64,000 bases of DNA from contig WGMA01000043.1 of NCBI GenBank assembly GCA_016125285.1, positions 16,832 through 80,831 on the forward strand, written 5' to 3'. The notes under the pieces are model-generated. The model was not told the DNA's origin. It did not search any database and saw only the letters and a program-made list of their open reading frames with translations. Positions 17,156-26,018 of the stretch are shown piece by piece. Each line of letters begins with the position of its first letter. Position 1 is the stretch's first letter. Source of the stretch: Phycisphaera sp. GTDB lineage: Bacteria; Planctomycetota; Phycisphaerae; Phycisphaerales; Zrk34. A program made the position numbers and the translations under genes.

Positions 17156-17265
17156 GAATTACCTCACATCGGTCAGAGCGGCTGGACACGTCGGCTCGGG
17201 CCGTACGCGGCGTGGGTTGGACATTGTATGGCGCGTCGCGGGGTCGGGTCGCGGCGCGCAGCACC

Positions 17266-17289
17266 GCCCACGGGCAGCTGCCCGTGGGC
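17266..17289. repeat. Perfect 24-nt palindrome (CCCACGGG family)
   Basis: GCCCACGGGCAG is followed directly by its reverse complement CTGCCCGTGGGC. It lies between two minus-strand genes. Related hairpins occur at 18087-18108, 37548-37569, 39092-39116 and 11617-11644. It could act as a terminator or be a dispersed palindromic repeat. Confidence 0.7.
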
Positions 17290-17346
17290 GTGGGTTGGGG
17301 TGAGTGCGTGCGTGTTGCGCGCGACGCGGAAAACGCGACGCGAGCG

Positions 17347-17865
17347 TCACTCGGCGTCGCGTGTGAGCGGCTCGAGGTGCGTGATCAGCAGGCCACGCAT
17401 GCCGTCGCGGTCGAAGGTCTTGCCGGCGACCTTAACGTACATGCCCAGGTACGAACGGGCCTGGAGATAGGCGTCAACCTCGTCGGTGGCGTCGGGGTCA
17501 AAGACAATGACGTAAGCGCTACCCGCGGGAGCGATCCCGGCTGCGGAGGACGTGTAGTGCTTGTCGACCACCAGGCCGATCGGCACGTTGGGATCGAGCG
17601 AGCCGATGATACGTTGCTCGATCGGCCGGGCGAGGTCCAGCGTGTAGACCAGCGTCGGCTGGTTGCGGAGGAACAGGCTCAGGTCGACGACGCGACCCTC
17701 GAGCTGGGCGTCGTGCCCCGCTTCAAGGATCGGCCCGAGCTCGAACGTCGGCGGGTCGAGGCTGCGCGTCGTGCTGGCGGTTACGCCTTTCGGCGCGCTG
17801 AGCAGACCGACCGCGGCGAGCAGGCCGATCGCGAGTACGGCGGCGATGATGGTGCGGCGTTTCAT
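17347..17865 (-). CDS. Secreted 172-aa protein, paralogue B
   Basis: Start at ATG 17865 with GGGAG about 9 nt upstream. A signal peptide (MKRRTIIAAVLAIGLLAAVG) precedes a mature region sharing LEGRVVDLSLFL, NVPIGLVVDKHY, AYVIVFDPDATDEV, YLGMYVKVAGKTFDRDGM and LLITHLEPL with the protein at 14671-15189. The two are exactly the same length, so they are probably duplicated copies on either side of the 529-aa secreted protein. Function unknown; periplasmic or outer-surface location inferred. Confidence 0.78.
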   Translation of the reverse strand: MKRRTIIAAVLAIGLLAAVGLLSAPKGVTASTTRSLDPPTFELGPILEAGHDAQLEGRVVDLSLFLRNQPTLVYTLDLARPIEQRIIGSLDPNVPIGLVVDKHYTSSAAGIAPAGSAYVIVFDPDATDEVDAYLQARSYLGMYVKVAGKTFDRDGMRGLLITHLEPLTRDAE

Positions 17866-18086
17866 TTTGACTTCTCCCTTCCCCGTCAGGCGGAATGTTG
17901 CGTGAAAAGGTATGTCTTCTCTCAATCATTGGTAGGTCCGACGCGGCGCGGGGCCCATCAACGCGGTGCGGATCACGGCGTGGGTATTGGTCCGGGGCGA
18001 GCGTGGGCACGCGGATGATTGGCGCTTTCGGTTGGGAGCGGATCGAGGGTGTGAGTAGGATGGGGGTGTTGTGGAAGTGGCGTGCA

Positions 18087-18108
18087 CCCACGGGGCGGAA
18101 CCCGTGGG
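18087..18108. repeat. CCCACGGG / CCCGTGGG hairpin
   Basis: CCCACGGG and CCCGTGGG are separated by 6 nt (GCGGAA). It is almost identical to the hairpin at 37548-37569, including the GCGGAA/ACGGAA loop and the following CTTTGGG/CTTGGG. It lies directly upstream of the HlyD-like gene. Confidence 0.65.
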
Positions 18109-18154
18109 CTTTGGGGCAGCGCGGAGTGGGGCGCGAAGGATCGGAGGCGTAGAC

Positions 18155-19282
18155 GTGGGCGTGCGCATCATCGGACTAATCGTGGTCGTGGCCGTGCTGG
18201 GCGCGGCGTTGTATTCGAGCCAGCTGACGACCGAGCCGCTGAAGGTGTCGGGGTTCGTCGAGGCGCACGAGGTGCGCGTGGGGTCGCGCGTGGGCGGGCG
18301 TGTGGAGTCGGTGAAGGTCAAGGAAGGCGCGACGGTGGCGGCGAGTGACGTGCTGGTGACGCTGGAGGCGTACGACCTGAAGGAGCGTCGCGCGGCGGCG
18401 GCGGCGGAGCTGGACCAGCGGAAGTCGGCGCTGGCGAAGCTGGAGGCGGGGCATCGCGCGGAGGACATCGAGCAGGCGCGTGCGGCGCGGGATCGGCTGG
18501 CGGCGTTGGTGTCGAAGCTGAAGGCCGGGCCGCGCGCGCAGGAGATCAACGCGGCGCAGTCGCAGGTGGAGGCGGCGGACGCGCGGCTGGAGTTCGCGAA
18601 CCTCACGCTCAAGCGTGCGCAGACGCTGATGGAGAAGCGCGCCGTCAACCAGGAAGACCTGGACCGCGCGGTGGCGTCGGTGAAGATCGAGACGGCGACG
18701 CTGAACGCGCGGCGGCAGGAGCTGGAGCTGTTGCAGGCGGGCACGCGCGGCGAGGAGATCGCCGAGGCCGAGGCGCAGCTGGCGGGCGCGGACGCGGCGC
18801 TCAGCGAACTGGTCAACGGGTTTCGCAAGGAAGACATCGACGAGGCGCGCGCGGCGGTGGCGGCGGCGGACGCGGCGCTGGCGGCGATCGATCGGCAGAT
18901 GCAGGAGCTGACGGTGCGCGCGCCGACGGCGGGCGTCGTCGAGGCGGTGGACCTGGAGCCGGGCGACCTGATCGGCCCGAACCAGCCCGCGCTGTCGATG
19001 CTCGACGTGCAGGAGCTGTGGGTGCGGGCGTACGTGCCGGAGAATCGCCTCAACCTGAAGGTCGGCCAGACGGTGTCGGTGACGGTCGACAGCTACCCGG
19101 GTCGTCGGTTCAAGGCACACGTGAGTTACGTGGCGACACAGGCGGAGTTCACGCCGCGTAACGTGCAGACGCCGGAGGAGCGGTCGAAACAGGTGTTCCG
19201 CATCAAGGCGACGCTGGACGAGGGCGGCGACGTGCTGCGTCCCGGCATGGCGGCGGACGTGTGGCTGGAGGCGGCGGAGTGA
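18155..19282 (+). CDS. HlyD-family membrane fusion protein
   Basis: 375 residues from GTG 18155, which has GGAGG 7 nt upstream. It has one N-terminal membrane anchor (IIGLIVVVAVLGAALYSS), then a biotinyl-lipoyl-like segment (VGGRVESVKVKEGATVAASD) and a long alanine/glutamate-rich coiled-coil hairpin. The second lipoyl half reads MQELTVRAPTAGVVEAVDLE and PGDLIGPNQPALSM, and a beta-barrel domain is in NLKVGQTVSVTVDSYPGR. This is the adaptor of a YhiI/YbhG-type exporter. It overlaps the downstream ABC transporter gene by 4 nt, so the two work together in efflux across the envelope. Substrate unknown. Confidence 0.93.
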   Translation: MGVRIIGLIVVVAVLGAALYSSQLTTEPLKVSGFVEAHEVRVGSRVGGRVESVKVKEGATVAASDVLVTLEAYDLKERRAAAAAELDQRKSALAKLEAGHRAEDIEQARAARDRLAALVSKLKAGPRAQEINAAQSQVEAADARLEFANLTLKRAQTLMEKRAVNQEDLDRAVASVKIETATLNARRQELELLQAGTRGEEIAEAEAQLAGADAALSELVNGFRKEDIDEARAAVAAADAALAAIDRQMQELTVRAPTAGVVEAVDLEPGDLIGPNQPALSMLDVQELWVRAYVPENRLNLKVGQTVSVTVDSYPGRRFKAHVSYVATQAEFTPRNVQTPEERSKQVFRIKATLDEGGDVLRPGMAADVWLEAAE

Positions 19283-21555
19283 GCGACGCATCGCACGATG
19301 ACGATCGCGGTGAAGATGCGGGCGACGACGGCGGCGTGGCGCGCGGCGATGACACTGCGCCGTGCGACGACTGCGTGATCGACGTGCGTCACCTCACGCG
19401 GAAGTTCGGCGATGTCACGGCGGTGGGCGACGTGACGTTCCAGGTGAAGCGTGGGTCGATCTTCGGGCTGCTCGGGCCGAACGGGTCGGGCAAGTCGACG
19501 ATCATCCGCATGCTGTGCGGCGTGCTGGAGCCGAGCGCGGGCAGCGCGACCGTGCTCGGCCACGACGCCGAGCGCGAGTCGGAACTGATCAAGCGGCGCA
19601 TCGGCTACATGTCGCAGAGCTTCAGCCTCTACGCCGACCTGACCGTGCGCGAAAACCTCGATTTTTACGGACGGATCTACGGGCTGTCGCCGCAGCGATT
19701 GAAGGAACGGTCGGAGGCCGTGATCGCGCTGACGTCGATCGAGCCCTACGTCGACCAGCTCGCGGGCACGCTGTCGGGCGGATGGAAACAGCGGCTGGCG
19801 CTGGCGTGTGCGCTGATCCACGAACCGGCGGTGGTGTTCCTCGACGAGCCGACGGCGGGCATCGACCCGGTGGCGCGGCGACAGCTGTGGGACCTGCTGT
19901 TCGAGCTGTCGGGCCAGGGCGTGACGCTGTTCGTCACCACGCACTACATGGACGAGGCCGAGCGCTGCACGGACGTGGCGTACATCTACCTGTCGAAGCT
20001 GCTGGTCAAGGGCACGCCGGACGATCTGAAGGCGCTGCCGAGCGTGACGCCGGAGGGCACGCAGCGTTACGAGCTGGACGTGCCGGAACCGGCGCGACAC
20101 CTCACGAAGCTGCGCGAAGCGGAGGGCGTGCGCGACGCGACGCTGTTCGGGCAGTCGATCCATCTGCTGGCCGACGAGGGCGCCGGCGTGTCGTCGCTGC
20201 TCGGGCCGCTGGGCGTGTCGGAGCAGGACGTGGAGATGCGTCAGATCACGCCGACGCTGGAGGACGTGTTCGTGACACTGACGCGCGCCGCGGAGAAGGA
20301 GCGTGCGGCGGGCGGTGAGATCACCACGCACGTGGACGCGAGCGCGGGCGACGCCCATGACGCGCCCACGCCGCGCGCCAAACCCGCCAAACGTCGCAAG
20401 GCCGCGACGATGGCCGGGTTCCTCGCCGTGTTTATCAAGGAGTTCTTCCACCTGCGTCGCCAGCCCACGACGCTCGTGTTCATGCTCGTGATCCCCGTCC
20501 TGCAGATGCTGATCTTCGGCTACGCGATCGATACGCAGATTGAGGACATCCCGCTCGTCGTCTACGACCTCGACGGCCGCGCGTCCGGACGCGAGCTGAC
20601 CGAGGCGTTCGAGAACACCGGCACGTTCGAGGTGATCGAACGTGTGACCGACGACGAATCCTTCCGACGCGCCATCACCAGCGGACGCGCCAAGGCCGGG
20701 CTCGTCATCCCGCCCGACTACACCGACCGCCTGACGCGCGGCCAGCAGGTCCAGGTCCAGGTGCTCATCGACGGCAGCGACTCGCAGGTCGCCACCACCG
20801 CGCTCAACGCCGCGAGCCTGCTCGGCGTCGACCGATCCATCCGCATCGCACGCAACACCGCCGAGGCCCTGCAGACCGGCCCGGCGCGCGACACCACCGG
20901 GCACGTCGCCCTGCCCATCGAGGTCCGACCGCGACTGCTCTACAACCCCGACCTCGAGTCCGCACACTTCTTCGTGCCCGGCCTCGTCGGCATCATCCTC
21001 CAGCTCGTCACGCTCTTCCTCACCACCTTCGCCATCGTCCGCGAACGCGAACAGGGCACGCTCGAACAGCTCTTCGTCACGCCCGTCGGACGCACCGGCC
21101 TCATGCTCGGCAAGCTGCTGCCCTATGCCGTGTGCGGCTTCGTCGAGATGCTCATCGTCCTCACCGTCATGGTCTTCCTCTTCCGCGTGCCCATCCGCGG
21201 CGACCTCACGCTGCTGCTCGCCCTGTCCCTGCTGTTCCTCGTCTGCGCGCTCGGCCTCGGCCTGCTCATCTCCACCATCGCACGCACCCAGGTCGCCGCG
21301 ATCCAGATGGCCTTCATGATCATGCTGCCGTCCGTGCTGCTCTCCGGCTTCATGTTCCCCCGCAGCGAGATGCCCACGCCGATCTACCTCGCGACCTTCG
21401 CCATCCCCGTGACCTACTTCCTCGAAATGCTCCGCGGCGTCGTGCTACGCGGCGCCGACCTGATCGACCTCATGCCCCACGTCATCGGCCTGACCGCCTG
21501 CTGCGTCGTCGTCCTCGGCCTGAGCATCGGTCGCTTCCGCAAGCAGCTGGGGTGA
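19279..21555 (+). CDS. ABC transporter, fused ATPase and ABC-2 permease
   Basis: 758 residues from GTG 19279, overlapping the hlyD stop by 4 nt with GGAGG upstream. The N-terminal ATPase has Walker A GPNGSGKST, signature LSGGWKQR, Walker B VVFLDEPTAGIDP and the H-loop TTHYMD. A linker of about 40 residues leads to an ABC-2 permease half with one N-terminal membrane helix, a large extracytoplasmic domain and five C-terminal helices, including the conserved EREQGTLEQLFVTP. In YbhF/S/R-like systems ATPase and permease are separate genes, or as in RbbA-like proteins fused. Only one ATPase and one permease are present, so a homodimer is expected. Likely a drug or lipid exporter. Confidence 0.92.
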   Translation: MSDASHDDDRGEDAGDDGGVARGDDTAPCDDCVIDVRHLTRKFGDVTAVGDVTFQVKRGSIFGLLGPNGSGKSTIIRMLCGVLEPSAGSATVLGHDAERESELIKRRIGYMSQSFSLYADLTVRENLDFYGRIYGLSPQRLKERSEAVIALTSIEPYVDQLAGTLSGGWKQRLALACALIHEPAVVFLDEPTAGIDPVARRQLWDLLFELSGQGVTLFVTTHYMDEAERCTDVAYIYLSKLLVKGTPDDLKALPSVTPEGTQRYELDVPEPARHLTKLREAEGVRDATLFGQSIHLLADEGAGVSSLLGPLGVSEQDVEMRQITPTLEDVFVTLTRAAEKERAAGGEITTHVDASAGDAHDAPTPRAKPAKRRKAATMAGFLAVFIKEFFHLRRQPTTLVFMLVIPVLQMLIFGYAIDTQIEDIPLVVYDLDGRASGRELTEAFENTGTFEVIERVTDDESFRRAITSGRAKAGLVIPPDYTDRLTRGQQVQVQVLIDGSDSQVATTALNAASLLGVDRSIRIARNTAEALQTGPARDTTGHVALPIEVRPRLLYNPDLESAHFFVPGLVGIILQLVTLFLTTFAIVREREQGTLEQLFVTPVGRTGLMLGKLLPYAVCGFVEMLIVLTVMVFLFRVPIRGDLTLLLALSLLFLVCALGLGLLISTIARTQVAAIQMAFMIMLPSVLLSGFMFPRSEMPTPIYLATFAIPVTYFLEMLRGVVLRGADLIDLMPHVIGLTACCVVVLGLSIGRFRKQLG

Positions 21556-21576
21556 GGCACGCGTACGACTTCGTAA

Positions 21577-21711
21577 CCCCTCGCCCCCAGGTGGGGGAGA
21601 GGTTGGGTGAGGGGGTCGATTCATCGAACACGGCATTTCGTGCGGGAAACACGCCACGTATTCGACGGCTTCACCCTCACCCCTGCCCTCTCCCTCAATG
21701 GAGAGGGTGTA
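21577..21711. repeat. Dispersed ~135-nt inverted-repeat element, copy 1
   Basis: It begins CCCCTCGCCCCCAGGTGGGG, has GAGAGGTTGGGTGAGGGG, and ends with CACCCTCACCCCTGCCCTCT and a short CCCTC/GAGGG hairpin. The GGGTGAGGG and CCCTCACCC arms can pair across about 50 nt. Further copies lie at 53001-53137 (opposite orientation) and 58697-58832. It sits between convergent genes. Confidence 0.8.
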
Positions 21712-21717
21712 TCATCC

Positions 21718-22794
21718 CTACTCGCCGAGCACCCTCGCCACCTCCGCCGCGTCCGTCAGCCCGCGCTCCACCGCGGTCGCCGCCGCGTCGCGCAGCGTCA
21801 CGTACCCCGCCCGTCCCGTCAGCAGCTTCGACATCGTGCTCGCGTCCGCGCGATCGAGCACGGCGCGACGCAACGCGTCGTCCATCTCCGCGTACTCCGC
21901 GATCGGTACACGACCGGAAAAGGTGTCAGACACCTTTTTTCGCAGCAGCCGCTGCGCCACCACCGCGTGCACCGCGCTGCTCAGCTGATAAGGCTCGATC
22001 CCCATCTCCAGCAATCGCGCCAGCGCCGTCGCGGGTGAACCGGCGTGCAGCGTCGCGATCAGACGATGCCCCGACAGCGCCGCGCCGATCGCCGCCGTCG
22101 CCGTCGCCGCGTCACGCACCTCGCCCAGCATCAGCACCTGTGGGTCCTGCCGCAGGATCGACCGCAGCGCCCGCTCGTACGTCAGCTCGCCGTGCGGCGT
22201 CACCTCGATCTGCGTCACCCCCGCGATGTCCCGCTCCACCGGGTCCTCCAACGCAATCACGCTCACGCCCGGCTGCGTCGACACGATGTGCTCCAGCAAC
22301 GCATAAATCGTCGTCGTCTTGCCCGACCCCGCCGGGCCCGTCAGCAGCAGCATCCCCGTGTCCGCCCTCGCGAAGCGACGCAGCCCGTCGACCACCGCGT
22401 CCGGCAGGCCCAGCGCGTCCAGCTCGCGCGGCTGCGTCAGCTCCGCGGGCAAACGCACCACCGCCCGCAGCCCGTGCGTCGTCGGCATCACCGACACGCG
22501 CATCTCGATCGCCCGCCCCGCCGTCGGCGACATCACACTCAACCGCCCCTCCTGCGGGATGTCCGGCCGATACGTCAGCAGCTTGCCCATCACCATTAAC
22601 CGCGCCACCACCGCCCGCCCCGTCTGCCCATCCAACCGCTGCGCCGTGTCGAGCACCCCGTCGACCCGCACACGCACCGCGTACCCCTCGGCTTCCGGGT
22701 CCACATGCACATCCGACGCGCTGCGCGCCACCGCGTCGTCGAGCAGGCGGTCGACGATCGGTCGGGCGTCGATGGATTCGGGGCGTTCGTGCAT
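21718..22794 (-). CDS. GspE/PilB-like secretion ATPase, shortened
   Basis: 358 residues from ATG 22794 (a GTG two codons earlier is possible). The T2SS_E ATPase core has Walker A GPAGSGKTTTIYALLEHI, the Asp box ALEDPVER, Walker B QVLMLGEVRD and a His box SGHRLIATLHAGSP. The large N-terminal GspE_N domain is missing. The usual tetracysteine zinc module is also missing: after AQRLLR the protein continues KKVSDTF-SGRVPIAEY, and the KKVSDTF part is encoded by a 21-nt palindrome (21918-21938). Its partners may be the prepilin-like proteins encoded elsewhere in the window, but no other secretion genes are adjacent. Confidence 0.88.
   Translation of the reverse strand: MHERPESIDARPIVDRLLDDAVARSASDVHVDPEAEGYAVRVRVDGVLDTAQRLDGQTGRAVVARLMVMGKLLTYRPDIPQEGRLSVMSPTAGRAIEMRVSVMPTTHGLRAVVRLPAELTQPRELDALGLPDAVVDGLRRFARADTGMLLLTGPAGSGKTTTIYALLEHIVSTQPGVSVIALEDPVERDIAGVTQIEVTPHGELTYERALRSILRQDPQVLMLGEVRDAATATAAIGAALSGHRLIATLHAGSPATALARLLEMGIEPYQLSSAVHAVVAQRLLRKKVSDTFSGRVPIAEYAEMDDALRRAVLDRADASTMSKLLTGRAGYVTLRDAAATAVERGLTDAAEVARVLGE
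21918..21938. repeat. In-gene palindrome AAAAGGTGTC-A-GACACCTTTT
   Basis: Two perfect 10-nt arms surround one central base. The palindrome lies in frame inside the GspE-like gene and encodes KKVSDTF. From memory, the same GGTGTC/GACACC palindrome is scattered through many planctomycete genomes, in the manner of REP-like elements. Confidence 0.75.
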
Positions 22795-22876
22795 GACCAC
22801 AGTGTACCGCCGCAGCGTGCCTCTATGCGCGTTTCACCCAGGGCACCGCGTGTGACGTCCGTTATGATGTGCCGTG

Positions 22877-24133
22877 ATGACCGTCACCAGCGACACATTG
22901 GCGTACGTAACCGCCGACGAGCCCGGGATCGGCGGGCGGATCAAGGCGCGCACGGAGGACTTTGTCGTCGAGGAGGTGCCGCTGTTCACGCCGGGCGGTG
23001 AGGGCGGCAACGGCGGTGATTACCTTTACCTGCAGGTGCAGAAGCGCAAGCGGCTGACGTCGGACGTGGTGCGTTTTTTCGCCGAGCACTTCGGCGTCGA
23101 GCGGGAGGCGATCGGGTTCGCGGGGCTCAAGGACAAGCACGCGGTGGTGCGGCAGTGGTTCAGCGTCGCGGGCGCGACGGAGGACCGCGCGGTGGAGTTC
23201 GCCGACGGGCACGTGGGCATCGTCGACATGTGCCGCGGGCCGGTGGCGCTGACGCCGGGCGACCTGGCGGGGAATCGCTTTGAGATCAAGGTGCGCGACG
23301 TGGCGGGTACGGAAGTCGTCCGCGCCAAGCGGATCGTCGATCACCTCGCCAGGCACGGCGCGGCGAACTTTCTCGGCGATCAGCGGTTCGGCTACCGGCT
23401 CAACAACCACGAGCAGGGCAGACGGCTGATCACCGGCGACCTGCAGGGCTTTCTCGACGTGATGCTCGGCGAGCCGCGCGACGACGACAACGAACACAAC
23501 CGCGCAGCGCGGTCGGCGTACGAAGCGGGCGATTACGCGGCGGCGCTGGAGGCCTGGCCAACGGTGCATCGGTTCGAGCGGCAGGCGATCGGGCCGCTGT
23601 CACGCGGGGCGAGCGCGGCGGAGGCGGTGTCGAGCATCGACCTGCTGCAGCGGCGCATGCTGGTCACGGCGTGGCAGAGCGCGATCTTCAACCGCGTGCT
23701 CGACGCACGCGTGCGCGCCGGGCGGCTGCACGTGATGGAACTCGGCGACCTGGCGTTCAAGCACACGACGCGCGGCGTGTTCCAGGTGCGCGACCTCGCC
23801 GCCGAGCAGCCCCGCTGCGACGCCTTCGAGATCAGCGCGACCGGCCCGATGTGGGGCCCCGACATGCGGCGCGCCTCCGGCGATGTCGACACGCGCGAGC
23901 TCGATGCGCTGGCCGAGTCCGGCGTGAGCCTCGAGCGCGTGATGGAGCTGGCGGGCGACGACTACGAGCCGCGCAGCTCGCGGCGGGCGATGCGGATGCA
24001 GGTGTACGACCCGCTGGTCACCGGCGGCGCCGACGAGTTCGGGCCGTTCGTCAAGGTCGAGTTCGGCCTGCCGCGAGGGTGCTTCGCGACGACCGTGATG
24101 CGTGAGGTGATGAAGAGCGGGGTTGGGGGCTAG
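22877..24133 (+). CDS. truD: tRNA pseudouridine(13) synthase TruD
   Basis: 418 residues from ATG 22877 (a GTG immediately before is an alternative). It isomerises U13 in tRNA-Glu. The catalytic aspartate lies in IGFAGLKDKHAVVRQWFSV. Other TruD landmarks are IKARTEDFVVEEVPLF, VALTPGDLAGNRFEIKVRD, NFLGDQRFG (family NYFGEQRFG) and LVTAWQSAIFNRVLDARV. Length is a little above the E. coli enzyme (about 350) but usual for the longer TruD branch. It stands alone between the GspE-like gene (divergent) and recJ. Confidence 0.95.
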   Translation: MTVTSDTLAYVTADEPGIGGRIKARTEDFVVEEVPLFTPGGEGGNGGDYLYLQVQKRKRLTSDVVRFFAEHFGVEREAIGFAGLKDKHAVVRQWFSVAGATEDRAVEFADGHVGIVDMCRGPVALTPGDLAGNRFEIKVRDVAGTEVVRAKRIVDHLARHGAANFLGDQRFGYRLNNHEQGRRLITGDLQGFLDVMLGEPRDDDNEHNRAARSAYEAGDYAAALEAWPTVHRFERQAIGPLSRGASAAEAVSSIDLLQRRMLVTAWQSAIFNRVLDARVRAGRLHVMELGDLAFKHTTRGVFQVRDLAAEQPRCDAFEISATGPMWGPDMRRASGDVDTRELDALAESGVSLERVMELAGDDYEPRSSRRAMRMQVYDPLVTGGADEFGPFVKVEFGLPRGCFATTVMREVMKSGVGG

Positions 24134-24185
24134 GGCTTGGGGGTTGGCGGTTAAACCCTTCTGATCGCGCCCGTACGCTGCTACG

Positions 24186-26018
24186 ATGGGCTTTCACACA
24201 CGCGCACCTTCAACCGAGGCACGGATGCCGAGCACCACGTCAACAACCACACCGACACGCGGACACTTCAAGCGGTGGCGCGTTGCGCCGCACGTCGACG
24301 ACGCCGTTGGCGTGAGCAAGGCGCTGAAGCTCGACCCGCTCATCGGGCAGCTGCTGTGGCGGCGCGGTATCGTTGACGCGGGCGCGGCCCGGTCGTTCAT
24401 CGATCCCAAGCTCACCGACCTGCACGATCCCGCGACGCTGCCCGGGTGTGTCGCCGCCGCCGAACGCCTCGTCGCCGCCGTGCGCGACAAGCAGCCGATC
24501 GTCATCTACGGCGACTACGACGTCGACGGCGTCACCGCGACCGCGATTCTCTTCCACACGCTCAAGGCCGCGGACCCCGACGCCGACGTGCGCCGCTACG
24601 TGCCGCACCGCGTCGACGAGGGCTACGGCCTCAACGCCGAGGCGATCGCCACCATCGCGAGCCAGGGCGCGAAGGTCGTCGTGTCCGTCGACTGCGGCAT
24701 CACCGCCATCGAGCCCGCCGCGGTCGCGCGCGAGCACGGCGTCGACCTGATCATTACCGATCACCACGAGATGCGCACCGACGGCGTGCTGCCCGACGCG
24801 CACACGCTCGTCCACCCGCGACTCCCCGCCGACCACCGCAACGCCACCGGCGTCGAGTATCCGTTCGGCGACATCTGCGGCGCGGGCGTCGCGTACAAGC
24901 TCGCGTGGCAGATCGCCCGCGTGTGGTGCGGCTCCGAGCGCGTCACCGGCGTGTTCAAGGGACTGCTGGTCGACCTGCTGTCGCTCGCGGCGCTCGGCAC
25001 CATCGCCGACATCGTGCCGCTCGTCGACGAGAACCGCACGATCGCGTCGTACGGCTTGCGTCGCATCAAGCACACGCCGTTCGTCGGCCTCAATGCGCTG
25101 ATCGACACGTCGCGACTGCGCGACGAGAAGGTCGACGCATATCACGTCGGCTTCGTGCTCGGCCCGCGCCTCAACGCGTGCGGCCGCATGGGCCACGCGC
25201 GCGAGGCGATCAAGCTGCTGACCGACGCGAACCACGCCGAGTCGCGCCAACTCGCCGAGATGCTCGACAAGGAAAACACGCACCGCCGCGACACCGAGCG
25301 GGCGATCTTCGAGCAGGCGAAGCAGATGGTGATCGACGCCGGGTACGACCACGACGACGTCCGCTGCATCGTGCTCGGGCACCCGGACTGGCACGTCGGC
25401 GTCGTCGGCATCGTCTGCTCGCGGCTCGTCGAGGCGTTCGGCCGCCCCACCATTCTCGTCAACACGTCGAACGGTCAGGCGGGCGGCTCGGCGCGGTCGA
25501 TCGACGGCTACAACCTGCACGAAGCGATCGACGCGTGCAGCGCACACCTCGACAGCTTCGGCGGACACGCCATGGCCGCGGGACTCAAGCTGCCCACGGC
25601 GAACCTCGACGCGTTCCGCGACGCGATGATCAAGCACGCCAGGGCGCACCTGAGTGTCGACGACCTGACGCCCGTGCTGGAGATCGACGCGACCGTCACG
25701 CTCAACGACCTCCGCCCCACCGCCGTCGAACAGATCGAGAAGCTCGCGCCGTTCGGTCGATCGAACCCCACGCCGGTGGTGCTGATCGAGGGCGCGCACG
25801 TCGCGCAGCCCCCGCAGACGATGGGCCGCGAGGCGCGCCACCTGGCGCTGTTCGTCGAACAGGACGGCGTGGTGGTCCGCTGCATCGGCTGGAACATGGG
25901 CCGCCTGCAGCCGAAACTCCCCGCCGGGACGGTGCTCGACCTCGCCGCCGAACCGAAGATCAACCGCTGGAACGGCCGAACGAACACGGAACTGGTCATT
26001 CAGGATTTGAAGTGGTGA
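24186..26018 (+). CDS. recJ: Single-stranded-DNA-specific exonuclease RecJ
   Basis: 610 residues, or 597 if the second ATG (24225) is used. RecJ degrades ssDNA 5' to 3' in recombinational and mismatch repair. Conserved motifs seen: IVIYGDYDVDGVTATAIL, VVSVDCGI, LIITDHHEM, GAGVAYKLAWQIA and LGPRLNACGRMGHAREAI (DHH region), then the DHHA1 GGHAMAAGLKLP and the OB-fold tail NPTPVVLIEGAHV. All metal-binding Asp/His residues appear intact. A small membrane-protein gene overlaps its stop by 4 nt. Confidence 0.95.
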   Translation: MGFHTRAPSTEARMPSTTSTTTPTRGHFKRWRVAPHVDDAVGVSKALKLDPLIGQLLWRRGIVDAGAARSFIDPKLTDLHDPATLPGCVAAAERLVAAVRDKQPIVIYGDYDVDGVTATAILFHTLKAADPDADVRRYVPHRVDEGYGLNAEAIATIASQGAKVVVSVDCGITAIEPAAVAREHGVDLIITDHHEMRTDGVLPDAHTLVHPRLPADHRNATGVEYPFGDICGAGVAYKLAWQIARVWCGSERVTGVFKGLLVDLLSLAALGTIADIVPLVDENRTIASYGLRRIKHTPFVGLNALIDTSRLRDEKVDAYHVGFVLGPRLNACGRMGHAREAIKLLTDANHAESRQLAEMLDKENTHRRDTERAIFEQAKQMVIDAGYDHDDVRCIVLGHPDWHVGVVGIVCSRLVEAFGRPTILVNTSNGQAGGSARSIDGYNLHEAIDACSAHLDSFGGHAMAAGLKLPTANLDAFRDAMIKHARAHLSVDDLTPVLEIDATVTLNDLRPTAVEQIEKLAPFGRSNPTPVVLIEGAHVAQPPQTMGREARHLALFVEQDGVVVRCIGWNMGRLQPKLPAGTVLDLAAEPKINRWNGRTNTELVIQDLKW

